A stretch of 64,000 nt of DNA from Streptomyces sp. NBC_00483 (lineage in GTDB: Bacteria > Actinomycetota > Actinomycetes > Streptomycetales > Streptomycetaceae), in contig NZ_CP107880.1 of NCBI RefSeq assembly GCF_036013745.1, forward strand, positions 8,680,001 through 8,744,000. The letters are read 5' to 3'. The position numbers were made by a program, and so were the translations under genes. The first letter of the stretch is position 1; every line of letters starts with the position of its first letter. Positions 15,695 through 23,677 of this stretch are shown in pieces. The notes below the pieces were generated by a model that was not told the DNA's origin, searched no databases, and was given only the letters and a program-made list of their open reading frames with translations.

Positions 15695-16930
15695 TTACGC
15701 GGCGGCGAACTCGGCCGAGGCCTTGGTCATGTCGAGCAGGCGGTCCTCGAGCGAGGTGGTGATCTCGGTGATCTCCACCACGCGGACGTGGTGGTCGTAC
15801 GCGATCTGGGACACGGCGGCCTTGGTGGTTCCGTGGACGAGCAGCCGGTCCCCGGTGGCCTCCGCGACGATGTGCTGTTCGGCCAACAGTCGTACGAGCT
15901 CGTTCGGTTGATGTGTCTCCACGACGACCCGGCTCTCGCCCCGCTCCAGGATCGAGGCGACCGACTCGGCCGCCAGCAGCCTCCCGCCGCCGATCACGAT
16001 GAGGTCGTCGGCGAACATGCTCAGCTCGCTGATGACGTGGCTGGAGACGAAGACCGTGCCGCCCCGGCCCGCGAAGTCGGTGAGGAAGGTGCGCAGCCAG
16101 CGGATGCCGTCGGGGTCCAGGCCGTTGGACGGCTCGTCGAGCAGCAGTACCTGCGGGTCACCGAGGAGAGCCCCGGCCAGGGCGAGGCGCTGGCGCATGC
16201 CGAGGGAGAAGCCGCCCGCGCGCTGGCCGGCCGCCGTTTCGAGGCCGACCGCGACGAGCACCTCGTCGGCCCGCGCTGCGGGGATTCCGCTGATGGCCGC
16301 CATGGCCCGCAGGTGGTTGCGAGCCGTGCGGCCGGGGTGCATGGAGCGCGTTTCCAGTACCGCGCCGACGACGGTCGCGGGGTGCTTGAGGTCGGTGTAG
16401 TGGATGCCGTCGTAGCGGACGTCACCGGTGTCGGGCCGGGTCAGGCCGACCATGACGCGCATCGTGGTGGACTTCCCGGCGCCGTTGGGGCCGACGAATC
16501 CGGTGACGCGGCCGGCCTGGACGCCGAACGTCATGTCCTGGACGGCGGCGCGTTTGCCGTAGTGCTTGGTGACGCCTGAGACAGTGATCATGGGAGAGCT
16601 CCGTACGTGGGAGTGGTGGGAGTCGTGTGAGTGCTGTGAGTCGTACGGGTCGTGCAAGGCGTGGGAGTCGTGTGAGGGGAGCGGGGAGACGGACACGACC
16701 TCGGCGTTGAACGACGTCAAGTGGGCGAGGACTCCGTGCAGATGGGCCGGGTCGGTGATGTCACCGACGAGGCGGGTGAGGCCGGCGTCCGTGTGATCGA
16801 CGACGAAGTCGTCCAGGAGCGGCCGCAGGAGCCGAGGGCCTGCCCGGCCCCGGACGACGATCTCGTACGTGCGCTGTGGGGTCGTGTTCTGTGGGGTCGA
16901 ACTCTGCGGGGTCGTACTCTGCTGGGTCAT
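15695..16930 (-). CDS. ABC transporter ATP-binding protein with N-terminal extension
   Basis: 411 residues from ATG 16930. Residues about 114-411 are a complete DrrA/CcmA-type ATPase: Walker A GFVGPNGAGKSTTMR, Q-loop region GAVLETRSMHP, signature FSLGMRQRLALA, Walker B VLLLDEPSNGLD and a switch His in SSHVISE. An internal ATG at 16591 with GGAG seven bases upstream would give the usual 298-residue form, so both products may be made. The extension starts with TPQ-rich repeats. It then holds a roughly 70-residue alpha/beta domain (YEIVVRGRAGPRLLRPLLDD, later GDITDPAHLHGVLAHL) that occurs in actinobacteria as a small free protein. A linker rich in His-Asp-Ser follows. No stop separates domain and ATPase. 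Confidence 0.85.
   Translation of the reverse strand: MTQQSTTPQSSTPQNTTPQRTYEIVVRGRAGPRLLRPLLDDFVVDHTDAGLTRLVGDITDPAHLHGVLAHLTSFNAEVVSVSPLPSHDSHALHDPYDSQHSHDSHHSHVRSSPMITVSGVTKHYGKRAAVQDMTFGVQAGRVTGFVGPNGAGKSTTMRVMVGLTRPDTGDVRYDGIHYTDLKHPATVVGAVLETRSMHPGRTARNHLRAMAAISGIPAARADEVLVAVGLETAAGQRAGGFSLGMRQRLALAGALLGDPQVLLLDEPSNGLDPDGIRWLRTFLTDFAGRGGTVFVSSHVISELSMFADDLIVIGGGRLLAAESVASILERGESRVVVETHQPNELVRLLAEQHIVAEATGDRLLVHGTTKAAVSQIAYDHHVRVVEITEITTSLEDRLLDMTKASAEFAAA
16871..16930. repeat. Four imperfect 15-bp tandem repeats at the start of the ATPase gene
   Basis: Units of the form GCGCTGTGGGGTCGT follow each other four times and encode Ser/Thr-Thr-Pro-Gln repeats at the N-terminus of the extended ATPase. 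The last unit contains the ATG. Likely a slippage-prone stretch. Confidence 0.75.
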
Positions 16931-17018
16931 GTCCTGAGCATCGCGACGAGCGGCATGAGATCGCCTCGTCCGGTTCGCCACCCCACCCGGGTGAGGTGGT
17001 GGCAGTAGGCTCGGTGAG

Positions 17019-19238
17019 GTGACCGTCCCACGGGAAATGGGCTTGGCAGCAACGAAGTTGAGGCCGCCTGTGCCGCCCCGGCACCTCGTGCGGCGCTCCC
17101 GTCTCGATGACATCCTGCGTGCCGGCTGTGCCGATCACATCCGGCTGATCCTGCTCAGCGCCCCGGCAGGATCCGGCAAGTCGACGCTGCTCGCCTCCTG
17201 GCTGGCGGAGCGGCCCGAAGCCGTCGCGTGGCTGCAGGCGGAACCGAGCGATTCGGACCCCGTACGGTTCTGGTCGCACCTGATCGCGGCGATCGGGCAG
17301 GCGCATCCGGTCGCGGTGAGCGAGCTGACGCCGATCGTGGCCGGTTCCAAGGGGAACGACCTGGTCGTCGTGTCGGCGCTGGTCAATGCGCTGGCGGGGG
17401 TGGCCGGGCCGCTCGTGGTCGTCATCGACGACTACCACCTGATCGACAACCACAGTGTCCAGGCAGGCATGGAACGCCTCATCGACCTCTGTCCCCGCCA
17501 GGTCACCGTCGTCCTGTCCACCCGGATCGACCCGCCGTTCCGGCTCGGCCGACTGCGCGTACGCGACCAGATCGCCGAGATCCGGGGCGCGGACCTCCGT
17601 TTCGACACCGACGAGGCGGCCGGGCTTCTCGGCGCGGCGGGCCGGTCCCTCGACCGCGCCCTTCTCGACCAGCTCTGCGGACGGACGGAAGGCTGGGCGG
17701 CCGCGCTCGTCCTCGCGGGGCTGACCCTCCAACGCGCCGCCGATCCGGGCGCGTTCATCGCGGCGTTCCGCGGCGACGACCACCTCGTGGTCGAGTACCT
17801 GCGGGACGAGTTCCTCGCCGCGGTCGACGCGGACGAGCGTCGACTCCTCCTGGAGACCTCGATCCTCGACCAGCTCAGCGGGGAACTCGTCGACGCGGTG
17901 ACCGGCAACGGCAACGGCACGGTCACGGGCGCGGGAGGCGGCGGCGCGAAATGGCTGCGCGAGACCGCTGCCGCCAACCAGCTCCTGATCGGCCTGGACC
18001 GCACCGGCACCTGGTTCCGCTACCACCACCTGCTGCGGGACCTGCTCCGGCTGGAAGCCCACCAGGAAATCCCCTCCCGGATCCCCGCACTTCACGCACG
18101 CGCCGCGGCCTGGTTCACCGACCAGGGCGACCTCGGCCGGGCCATCGACCACCGCCTCAACGGAGACGACCCGCGCGAGGCGGCCCAACTGATGCTCGTC
18201 CACGGGCCACGCCTCCTCGCCGCCGGCCAGACCGACACCCTGCGGTCCTTCCTGGACCGGCTTGGTGACGTGGCGAAGACGCTGACCTGGTGCGCTCTCC
18301 TGTACGGCTGGTGCGAGTACCTGGCCGGCCGCTACTCGCCCGCGGAGCGCTGGATCGACGTCATGCACGACGTCGCGTACGAGGGCTTCGACACCACCCC
18401 GGCGATCTCCCTGCGCATGAACATCGCGCTGGCCCGGGGCGATGTCACCACCGCGATCGACTCCGCTCGCGAAGTCGCCGCAACCGAAGGCCTGTTGGGG
18501 TTCTCCTGTGATCTCGCAACGGCCACCGGGGCGGCCCACGCCTGGGCGGGGCAGGCCGTCGAAGCCCGGCGCATCCTGCGGTTCGCCGCAGAGAAGGCCG
18601 CCGCCGAGGAGTTCCGCACGGCACACGTTCTGGCTCTGGTCTACCTGTCCGTGGTCGCCTTCGACGACGCCTCCACGTCGAGCGCGCGAACCGCCGCCGC
18701 CACGGCGGTCGACACGGCCGGGCGGTTCGGCCTGGCCGCCTACCACGGCGTCGCCCCCGCCTACGCGATCCGCGCCCGCACCACCGACGACCCAGCCCGC
18801 GCCGGCGCGGACGCCCTGCACGCCCTCGGCTTGGTCCGCCGCTCCTCGACCGACCTGGCCCTCGGCTACGTCCTCACCCTCTGCGGAGACACCCTCGCCG
18901 CCCTCGGTGACCCCTCCGGCCCGCCTCTCCTCGCCGAGGCCCGTTCCGTCCTCTCCGCCTGCCCCGACCCCGGCATCGCCGGCCGCCAGCTGAAGCGGGC
19001 CGCGGCACGCCACGGCCTGGACGACGCCCAACCGGCGGACATCATCGAGCAGTTGACCGGCCGCGAGACCGCCGTCCTGCGCTACCTGCCCGCGAGTCTC
19101 TCGCAACGCGACATCGCGGCAGAACTGTACGTATCGCTCAACACCGTCAAGACCCACTGCCACGCGATCTACCGCAAGCTCGGCGTCAGCGACCGGAAGT
19201 CCGCGATCCAGGCCGCACGCGACCTGCACCTCCTCTGA
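17019..19238 (+). CDS. MalT-like LuxR-family regulator (LAL/STAND type)
   Basis: 739 residues from GTG 17019 (an ATG at 17037 is an alternative, and neither has a strong ribosome site). The opening ATKLRPPVPPRHLVRR is the MalT/LAL signature. It is followed by Walker A SAPAGSGKST at residues 47-56 and Walker B VVVIDDYHLID. Long helical TPR-like repeats occupy residues 340-660. The C-terminal LuxR helix-turn-helix covers about 675-735 (LTGRETAVLRYLPASLSQRD, then LYVSLNTVKTHCHAIYRKLG). Such proteins are ATP-dependent, ligand-switched activators. It is divergent from the ABC ATPase with an 88-base gap, so it may control the exporter. Length is somewhat short of the 850-950 usual for the family. 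Confidence 0.92.
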   Translation: MTVPREMGLAATKLRPPVPPRHLVRRSRLDDILRAGCADHIRLILLSAPAGSGKSTLLASWLAERPEAVAWLQAEPSDSDPVRFWSHLIAAIGQAHPVAVSELTPIVAGSKGNDLVVVSALVNALAGVAGPLVVVIDDYHLIDNHSVQAGMERLIDLCPRQVTVVLSTRIDPPFRLGRLRVRDQIAEIRGADLRFDTDEAAGLLGAAGRSLDRALLDQLCGRTEGWAAALVLAGLTLQRAADPGAFIAAFRGDDHLVVEYLRDEFLAAVDADERRLLLETSILDQLSGELVDAVTGNGNGTVTGAGGGGAKWLRETAAANQLLIGLDRTGTWFRYHHLLRDLLRLEAHQEIPSRIPALHARAAAWFTDQGDLGRAIDHRLNGDDPREAAQLMLVHGPRLLAAGQTDTLRSFLDRLGDVAKTLTWCALLYGWCEYLAGRYSPAERWIDVMHDVAYEGFDTTPAISLRMNIALARGDVTTAIDSAREVAATEGLLGFSCDLATATGAAHAWAGQAVEARRILRFAAEKAAAEEFRTAHVLALVYLSVVAFDDASTSSARTAAATAVDTAGRFGLAAYHGVAPAYAIRARTTDDPARAGADALHALGLVRRSSTDLALGYVLTLCGDTLAALGDPSGPPLLAEARSVLSACPDPGIAGRQLKRAAARHGLDDAQPADIIEQLTGRETAVLRYLPASLSQRDIAAELYVSLNTVKTHCHAIYRKLGVSDRKSAIQAARDLHLL

Positions 19239-19354
19239 GTGCGGCCGGGGCTCTGGCGCGAGCGCTGGACGGCGACAGGCCGCCGCGATGCGGGTTCGGC
19301 GACTGAGGTCGACTTCCTCCCGGCCCGACTCACGAAAATCTGTACTGGCCGGGG

Positions 19355-19383
19355 TAGACATTGGGTGGTGGTGTGGTTATGGT
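19355..19383 (+). promoter_or_regulatory. HrdB-type promoter for the long leader RNA
   Basis: TAGACA at 19355-19360, a 17-base spacer and TATGGT at 19378-19383 match the Streptomyces principal-sigma consensus. Transcription would start near 19390, about 480 bases before the next start codon. Confidence 0.6.
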
Positions 19384-19389
19384 TTCTCT

Positions 19390-19842
19390 CGTAGCCGAGA
19401 TCGAGCAAGCCCGGCAGGGATGAACTGCCGGGGAAGCAGTACCCGTAGTTGCAGTTCGCAGGGCGGTGCGGTGGTGGAGTTTCGAAGCCAGGTTTGTTGC
19501 AGGACGGCGACGGGACTGACGACCGGACCGGGTGGCCCGCAGTGATCAGGGGCCGCCGTGAGCAGTACCGCAGTAGCAGTACCAGTAGTAGGTAAGTGTT
19601 TGATCCCAGAGGGAAGAAACGGAGGAGCCGAGCGCCATCAGGATCGCCCGGGTGGATGTCTTGAGCCCGGGTACCGCAGGACATCGATAGTGAGGTGGTC
19701 TCCGGTCAAGCAACCGCGATCCCCGCATCCCCGACATCTTCCAGGTCGGGTCGGCGGACACAGAAGGCCGGCGCAGTATCAGGGCCGGCAGATGGTGTAG
19801 CAGTTCCTTCGGGGCCCGGGTGCCGTACGGCACCCGGGCCCC
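19390..19842 (+). ncRNA. Putative structured leader RNA, possibly also a free small RNA
   Basis: No protein-like frame covers this stretch on either strand. It has lower GC and distinctive sequence compared with its surroundings, including a CAGTA-rich patch (GCAGTACCGCAGTAGCAGTA at about 19561-19580) and several short inverted repeats such as GGCAGGGATGAACTGCC. It begins after a good promoter and ends in a 32-bp palindrome. Either the RNA stops there as an independent transcript, or it is a 5' leader whose hairpin controls read-through into the MerR-like gene. I do not recognise a known riboswitch class. Confidence 0.45.
19811..19842 (+). terminator. 32-bp perfect palindrome, terminator or attenuator hairpin
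   Basis: GGGGCCCGGGTGCCGT is followed directly by its exact reverse complement. The hairpin ends 28 bases before the GTG of the MerR-like gene, too close to be an ordinary terminator of an upstream gene. It must be melted, bypassed or internally re-initiated for that gene to be expressed, which points to attenuation. Confidence 0.7.
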
Positions 19843-19870
19843 TCGACGCGTTCCACACAGAGAGGTGCAA

Positions 19871-20206
19871 GTGACAGCAGACGACTCGTTCGGCCGTCTC
19901 GACGACGACGACTACCCCGCCTACACCATGGGCCGGGCCACCGAGATACTCGGCACCACCCAGGGCTTCCTCCGCGCCATCGGCGAAGCCCGCCTCATCA
20001 CCCCGCTGCGCTCCGAGGGCGGCCACCGCCGCTACTCCCGCTACCAACTGCGCATCGCCGCCCGCGCCCGCGAACTCGTCGACCAGGGCACCCCCATCGA
20101 AGCCGCCTGCCGCATCATCATCCTCGAAGACCAACTCGAAGAAGCCCAACGCATCAACGCCGAATACCGCGCCGCCGAAACCAAGAACCCCAAAACCCCG
20201 AGCTGA
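19871..20206 (+). CDS. Small MerR-like helix-turn-helix regulator
   Basis: 111 residues from GTG 19871, with AGAGAGG five or six bases upstream. Upstream in-frame codons run through the hairpin and are not used. The MerR-type winged helix is at residues 15-70: YTMGRATEILGTTQGFLRAI, then EARLITPLRSEGGHRRYSRY with the R-Y wing. A short helix follows (GTPIEAACRIIILEDQLEEA). There is no effector domain. Proteins of this type are widespread in Streptomyces and are often found beside cold-shock genes; here a cold-shock gene starts 345 bases downstream in the same direction. Targets are unknown. The long leader and hairpin upstream suggest tight post-initiation control. Confidence 0.85.
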   Translation: MTADDSFGRLDDDDYPAYTMGRATEILGTTQGFLRAIGEARLITPLRSEGGHRRYSRYQLRIAARARELVDQGTPIEAACRIIILEDQLEEAQRINAEYRAAETKNPKTPS

Positions 20207-20551
20207 GACGCTGCACCTCCCAGCCGCAGGCGACAGCTCCTCGTGCGCGTGCTCCGTCTCCGGGTGGATAAATTACCTGCACTCGCGGGACGAGGGTTTC
20301 ACGCACCGTGCGGCCAGCGTGTTTACCGCGGCGAACAGAGTGGAATCGTTGACCGTACTCCGGTTGCCGCCAAATGCTACGGTCGACCTCAGTTGCAGTC
20401 ATGGTTCCCGCAAACTTCAACGCCCGCGTCGGTATTTTCTGCGGCAGGGCGCGTTTTGTGTTTCCGGTCATTCTCCGGGCGGGACATCATGCCGGCGACC
20501 CGGTGTCCGTGGACCGCGGATTCCGGCGCACTGCGCCAAAGGAGATATGGC
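20207..20551 (+). promoter_or_regulatory. Upstream/leader region of the cold-shock gene
   Basis: 345 bases without a protein-coding frame. It holds TTGACC at 20347-20352 and a possible minus-10 TACGGT near 20376, spaced too far apart for a clean promoter, then about 150 bases rich in TTTTC and CGGCA stretches. Cold-shock mRNAs usually have long folding 5' leaders, and this stretch has the size and position for one. Confidence 0.45.
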
Positions 20552-20755
20552 ATGGCATCCGGAACTGTGAAGTGGTTCAACCCGGCCAAGGGTTTCGGCT
20601 TCATCGAGCAGGACGGTGACGGCGCCGACGTGTTCGCCCACTTCTCGAACATCGCCACCCAGGACCTCCATGAGCTACTGGAAGGCCAGAAGGTCGTCTT
20701 CGACATCGCGCAGAACCAGAAGGGCCCGACTGCCGAAAACATCGTCCCTTTCTGA
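20552..20755 (+). CDS. Cold-shock protein (CspA family)
   Basis: 67 residues with AAAGGAG eight bases before the ATG. The whole protein is one cold-shock domain: [19 protein letters not shown] contains RNP1 (KGFGFI) and [10 protein letters not shown] contains RNP2 (VFAHF). The end PTAENIVPF is family-typical. It binds single-stranded RNA and DNA and acts as an RNA chaperone in the cytoplasm. Length is exactly that of Streptomyces Csp proteins. A strong hairpin follows the stop, so the gene ends its own transcript. The MerR-like gene upstream may be cotranscribed or independent. Confidence 0.98.
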   Translation: MASGTVKWFNPAKGFGFIEQDGDGADVFAHFSNIATQDLHELLEGQKVVFDIAQNQKGPTAENIVPF

Positions 20756-20784
20756 CGCACAGCTTCTGACGCAGGGCTTCGCAG

Positions 20785-20818
20785 CTGGGGCCCGTATCCC
20801 TCGGGATGCGGGCCCCAG
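20785..20818 (+). terminator. Hairpin terminator after the cold-shock gene
   Basis: 16-bp stem CTGGGGCCCGTATCCC / GGGATGCGGGCCCCAG with one G-T pair and a two-base loop, 29 bases after the stop. Confidence 0.88.
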
Positions 20819-20976
20819 TCATGCCCGGAACTCCTTTTCAGGAATACGGAATACGGGCCTACCGTGCCGGTATCTGCTTTTGCATTCTATTTGACCCCGC
20901 TCTTGAACCCCCTGCCCCTGCATTGGTCTTCTGCTGCGAGAATTCCTTGATATGGCCACCGCCGTCCGCGGTCGGG

Positions 20977-21243
20977 CTATGCGCCGTATCCGCCGTCGAT
21001 CCTCAGCACTGCACCGGTGACGTAGGAGGCCTGCGGGCCGGCGAGGAAGTCGCGGGCCGCGCCCCGGCTGAATCCCTCGAGGGCCGACCTCGTGCCCGCG
21101 TAGTACGCCATCCCCTGGAAACCGGCCCGAGCAGCCACACCCGAGCTGATGCTGACGATGCGCCCGCCATCGGGCAGCAACGGCACCACCGCCTCGATCC
21201 CGGCCACCACGCTGGTGTAGTTGACGGCGAGCTGCCGCTCGCG
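20977..21243 (-). pseudogene. Short-chain dehydrogenase remnant
   Basis: On the minus strand the stretch RQLAVNYTSVVAGIEAVVPL, then GGRIVSISSG and YYAGTRSALEGFSRGAARD is the middle of a classical SDR, with Ser and Tyr-x-x-x-(Arg for Lys) of the active site (YAGTR replaces the usual YxxxK). It then jumps directly to FLAGPQASYVTGAVLRIDGG, the C-terminal end. About 45-50 residues between these blocks are missing, and the N-terminal Rossmann half is absent upstream, where the sequence turns into unrelated DNA. The catalytic lysine is lost, so this cannot be a working enzyme. It lies just downstream of the DHA2 exporter and may be the relic of a cotranscribed gene. Confidence 0.8.
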
Positions 21244-21333
21244 GCCTGTGACGGTGTCGGCTTCTGGCGGTGTCGGTACGGGAGGTGGCCGGGCCGGGGC
21301 CGCCGCCGTTGGATGGACGCTCCCGGCCGGGGA

Positions 21334-22824
21334 TCACACGGCGGCGTGTCGGGTGTCGGCGGGGTCCTCGGTGGCGATGCCGTGGTGTTCGTCTTCGGGG
21401 CGCCCCTGCTTGGGCAGCAGGAACGTGATCGCGAGGAATGCCACGAGCAGACATGCCTGGACGATCAGCGCGCGGTGGAAGCCGCTCGTGAAGTCACCGG
21501 TCTTGGCCTGGGCGAAGAACACCGACCCGAAGATCGCGACGCCGATGGATCCGCCGACCGCCTGCACGGCCGACAGCACGCCGGAGGCGGAGCCGATCTC
21601 GTCGTCGTCGACCGCGGCGAGGATGAAGCTGAACAGGGCGGCGATCACCATGCCCGCTCCGATGCCTGCCACCGTGATGCCGGGGGCGATGTCCCAGATC
21701 GAGAACGAGGCGGAGTCGAGGCCGTCCAGTTCGAACCAGAGCAGAGCCGCTCCGGCCAGCTGGATCAGCGGGCCGATCTGCAGCACCTTGCGGCCGATCT
21801 TGTCGGCGAGGAACGCACCGCTGACGGCTCCGCCGATCGCGGTGCCGATGGCGAGCGGCAGGTTGCCGAGTCCCGCGTCTCCGGCGGTGAAGTGCTGACC
21901 GATCTGGAGGAACAGGGTGAGTACGAGCTGCGTGCCGATCAGGCCGCCGAAGAACAGGGCGATGCCGCCGAGTCCGACGGTGAAGGCGGGCTTGCGCAAC
22001 AGGGCGGGGGTGACCAGCGGCTCCCGGCCCGCCGCGGCCGTGCGGCGCTGTTGCACGGCGAACAGGGCGAACCCGATCGCGGAGGCGGCCATGCACAGCC
22101 ATGTCCACAGCGGCCAGCCGTTCTCCTGCCCTTGGTTGAGGGGCAGGACCAACAGGGCGCAGGAGAGCACGACCAGGGCCGCGCCGGTCATGTCGACCCG
22201 CACCGTGCGGTCGCCCGGCTTCTTGGGTACGAACTTCGCGGCGATGATCAGTGCCGCGAGGCCGATGGGCAGGTTGACCAGGAACACCGACCGCCAGCCC
22301 AGGCCGAAGAAGTCGCCCTCGATGAGGAAGCCGCCGAGGACCGGGCCGATGATGCCGCCCAGGCCGAGGACGGGGCCGAAGATCGCGAAGACCTTGGTGA
22401 GTTCGGGCCCGGAGAAGTTCTCCCGCAGCAGGCCGAGGCCCTGGGGCAGGAGCATCGCCCCGGCGGTGCCCTGGAGCAGCCGGAAGATGATCAGCGCCGC
22501 GATGTTCGGTGCGACTGCGCACAGAAGCGAGGCGGCGGTGAAGGCGGTCAGGCCGATCAGGAACATGCGGCGGCGCCCGTAGCGGTCACCGAGCCTGCCG
22601 CCGAGCACGAGCCCGGCTCCAAGGGTGAGGGCGTAACCGCCGATCACCCACTGCAGACCGACGGAACTGGCGCCGAGGGATTCCTCCAGCGCCGGCCCGG
22701 CGACGTTGACGATCGACGCGTCAAGGAGATCCATGATCTCCGCGATGATCATCACGACCAGGATCAGCCACCGCCATCGCTGGGGTTCGGTGGTCCCGTC
22801 GGTGGTGGGGGACGGGTCGCGCAT
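21334..22824 (-). CDS. DHA2-family MFS drug exporter (14 membrane segments)
   Basis: 496 residues; the ATG at 22824 has GGAGG eight bases upstream, which decides it over the ATG 15 bases earlier. Membrane segments begin at WLILVVMIIAEIMDLLDASI with the D-x-x-x-V/NVAxP motif (IVNVAGPALE). They continue with the loop GGRLGDRYGRRRMFLIG (motif A) and GPVLGLGGIIGPVLGGFLIE (motif C of antiporters). Fourteen segments place it with the EmrB/QacA group, which exports toxic compounds using protons. A consensus promoter lies at 22860-22888. No TetR-type regulator is adjacent, which is unusual for this family. Confidence 0.93.
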   Translation of the reverse strand: MRDPSPTTDGTTEPQRWRWLILVVMIIAEIMDLLDASIVNVAGPALEESLGASSVGLQWVIGGYALTLGAGLVLGGRLGDRYGRRRMFLIGLTAFTAASLLCAVAPNIAALIIFRLLQGTAGAMLLPQGLGLLRENFSGPELTKVFAIFGPVLGLGGIIGPVLGGFLIEGDFFGLGWRSVFLVNLPIGLAALIIAAKFVPKKPGDRTVRVDMTGAALVVLSCALLVLPLNQGQENGWPLWTWLCMAASAIGFALFAVQQRRTAAAGREPLVTPALLRKPAFTVGLGGIALFFGGLIGTQLVLTLFLQIGQHFTAGDAGLGNLPLAIGTAIGGAVSGAFLADKIGRKVLQIGPLIQLAGAALLWFELDGLDSASFSIWDIAPGITVAGIGAGMVIAALFSFILAAVDDDEIGSASGVLSAVQAVGGSIGVAIFGSVFFAQAKTGDFTSGFHRALIVQACLLVAFLAITFLLPKQGRPEDEHHGIATEDPADTRHAAV

Positions 22825-22859
22825 GCTCGATACCTCCATGGTGAAACAATTCCATCATG

Positions 22860-22888
22860 AAGGTAAAGTGGCGACGGGAGGTTGTCAA
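22860..22888 (-). promoter_or_regulatory. Promoter of the DHA2 exporter gene
   Basis: On the minus strand, TTGACA (22888-22883), a 17-base spacer and TACCTT (22865-22860) match the principal-sigma consensus. The predicted start is near 22853, about 29 bases before the ATG. Confidence 0.7.
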
Positions 22889-23050
22889 AGCGGTCGCCGA
22901 CGCGTGCGGGGTGCGCGGCAGAGGGGAGGGGGGAAGGCCCCCGTCCACTGATGGCTGCCCAACTACCCGGCCTACGCTCGGCGTTGACGTGGTCTCCCGG
23001 CCACGGGAGGATCGGAGCAATCGGCGCTGGTCGGCGAAACGGGGTTCACC

Positions 23051-23395
23051 GTGAGCGAGGACCGTAGGGAAGATTTCTCGGACGCGGACATCGATCGGCA
23101 GTTCGCCGCCATCGTCCAGGGCGTAGCCGCTGACATGGAGCCCGGAGGCCCATTCGATCGCGGTCGGCCCGCAGTGACCGCGGGCGCAGGCAAGCCGATG
23201 TGGTACCTGGTCCCACTGCGAATGGTCTGCTCGATCACGTTCTTCATGACCCTGTGCTCCTGCATCGCGGCCTATGGCTGCGTCATGAACGACGCGCGTT
23301 GGGGCACGGCCACGCTGATCAGTTTCTGCGTGTCGGTCGGGAGCGGCGTCTGCCGACGCGTCGCCAAGTCAAGGTACGACCGACACCACCGGTAG
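23051..23395 (+). CDS. Small membrane protein of unknown function
   Basis: 114 residues from GTG 23051. A hydrophilic, acidic N-terminus (SEDRREDFSDADIDRQFAAI) is followed by two close hydrophobic stretches at about residues 58-78 and 84-100, then a basic tail ending RYDRHHR. The DADIDRQFAAIV element resembles the start of many small Streptomyces membrane proteins, but I recognise no named family. It has several cysteines near the membrane (CSITFFMTLCSCIAAYGC). It faces away from the exporter gene and ends before the ribosomal-protection gene's promoter. Function unknown. Confidence 0.6.
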   Translation: MSEDRREDFSDADIDRQFAAIVQGVAADMEPGGPFDRGRPAVTAGAGKPMWYLVPLRMVCSITFFMTLCSCIAAYGCVMNDARWGTATLISFCVSVGSGVCRRVAKSRYDRHHR

Positions 23396-23415
23396 TCAGC
23401 GCCGACAAGTACTGC

Positions 23416-23445
23416 ATCTGTTGCATCCCAATCTGTTGCATCCCA
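23416..23445. repeat. Exact 15-bp tandem duplication
   Basis: ATCTGTTGCATCCCA occurs twice head to tail with no difference, between the small membrane gene and the promoter of the ribosomal-protection gene. Probably a recent slippage event. Confidence 0.85.
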
Positions 23446-23494
23446 GCGGCTGACGGCTGCGGCCGGGGCGAGCGCGGCAGCGCGCGGAATTGCG

Positions 23495-23523
23495 TTGACA
23501 GCGCTGGATGCCGCTTGGAACAT
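23495..23523 (+). promoter_or_regulatory. Promoter for the ribosomal-protection gene
   Basis: TTGACA at 23495-23500, 17 bases, GAACAT at 23518-23523. The minus-10 is imperfect. A start near 23530 leaves a leader of about 110 bases containing two 15-bp near-repeats (GATCCCTGATCGACC and GGTCCCTGATCAACC) and a short open frame. Confidence 0.5.
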
Positions 23524-23587
23524 CGCCCCTGACCCATCGATCCCTGATCGACCGGTCCCTGATCAACCGAGAGAAACGGACTTCACC

Positions 23588-23677
23588 ATGCGCGAACTCG
23601 TGTGCCCCGCCGTCGCCCCCGACCTGCACACGAGGAGCCATGAACCGTCCGAACCCTCCCACCCCCGTACGTCATGA
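23588..23677 (+). CDS. Possible leader peptide overlapping the ribosomal-protection gene
   Basis: A 29-codon frame beginning MRELVCPAVAPDLHTRSHEP. It starts 52 bases before and ends 38 bases inside the next gene, in another frame. TetM-type genes are known to have upstream short frames whose translation controls expression under drug-stalled ribosomes. Here that role is only suggested by position; ribosome-site support is weak. Confidence 0.3.
   Translation: MRELVCPAVAPDLHTRSHEPSEPSHPRTS

Noticed and set aside
14754..19238. Antibiotic biosynthetic cluster around the ABC exporter and LuxR regulator
   Set aside because: No synthase, synthetase, cyclase or tailoring genes lie nearby, so exporter and regulator alone do not make a cluster.
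16761..19361. Very long minus-strand open frame opposite the LuxR regulator
   Set aside because: It mirrors the codon bias of the plus-strand gene, has no domains, and the opposite strand encodes a clear MalT-like protein.
20806..22860. Long plus-strand open frame opposite the DHA2 exporter
   Set aside because: Antisense of a clear 14-span transporter; composition is Gly/Asp/Glu-rich without motifs.
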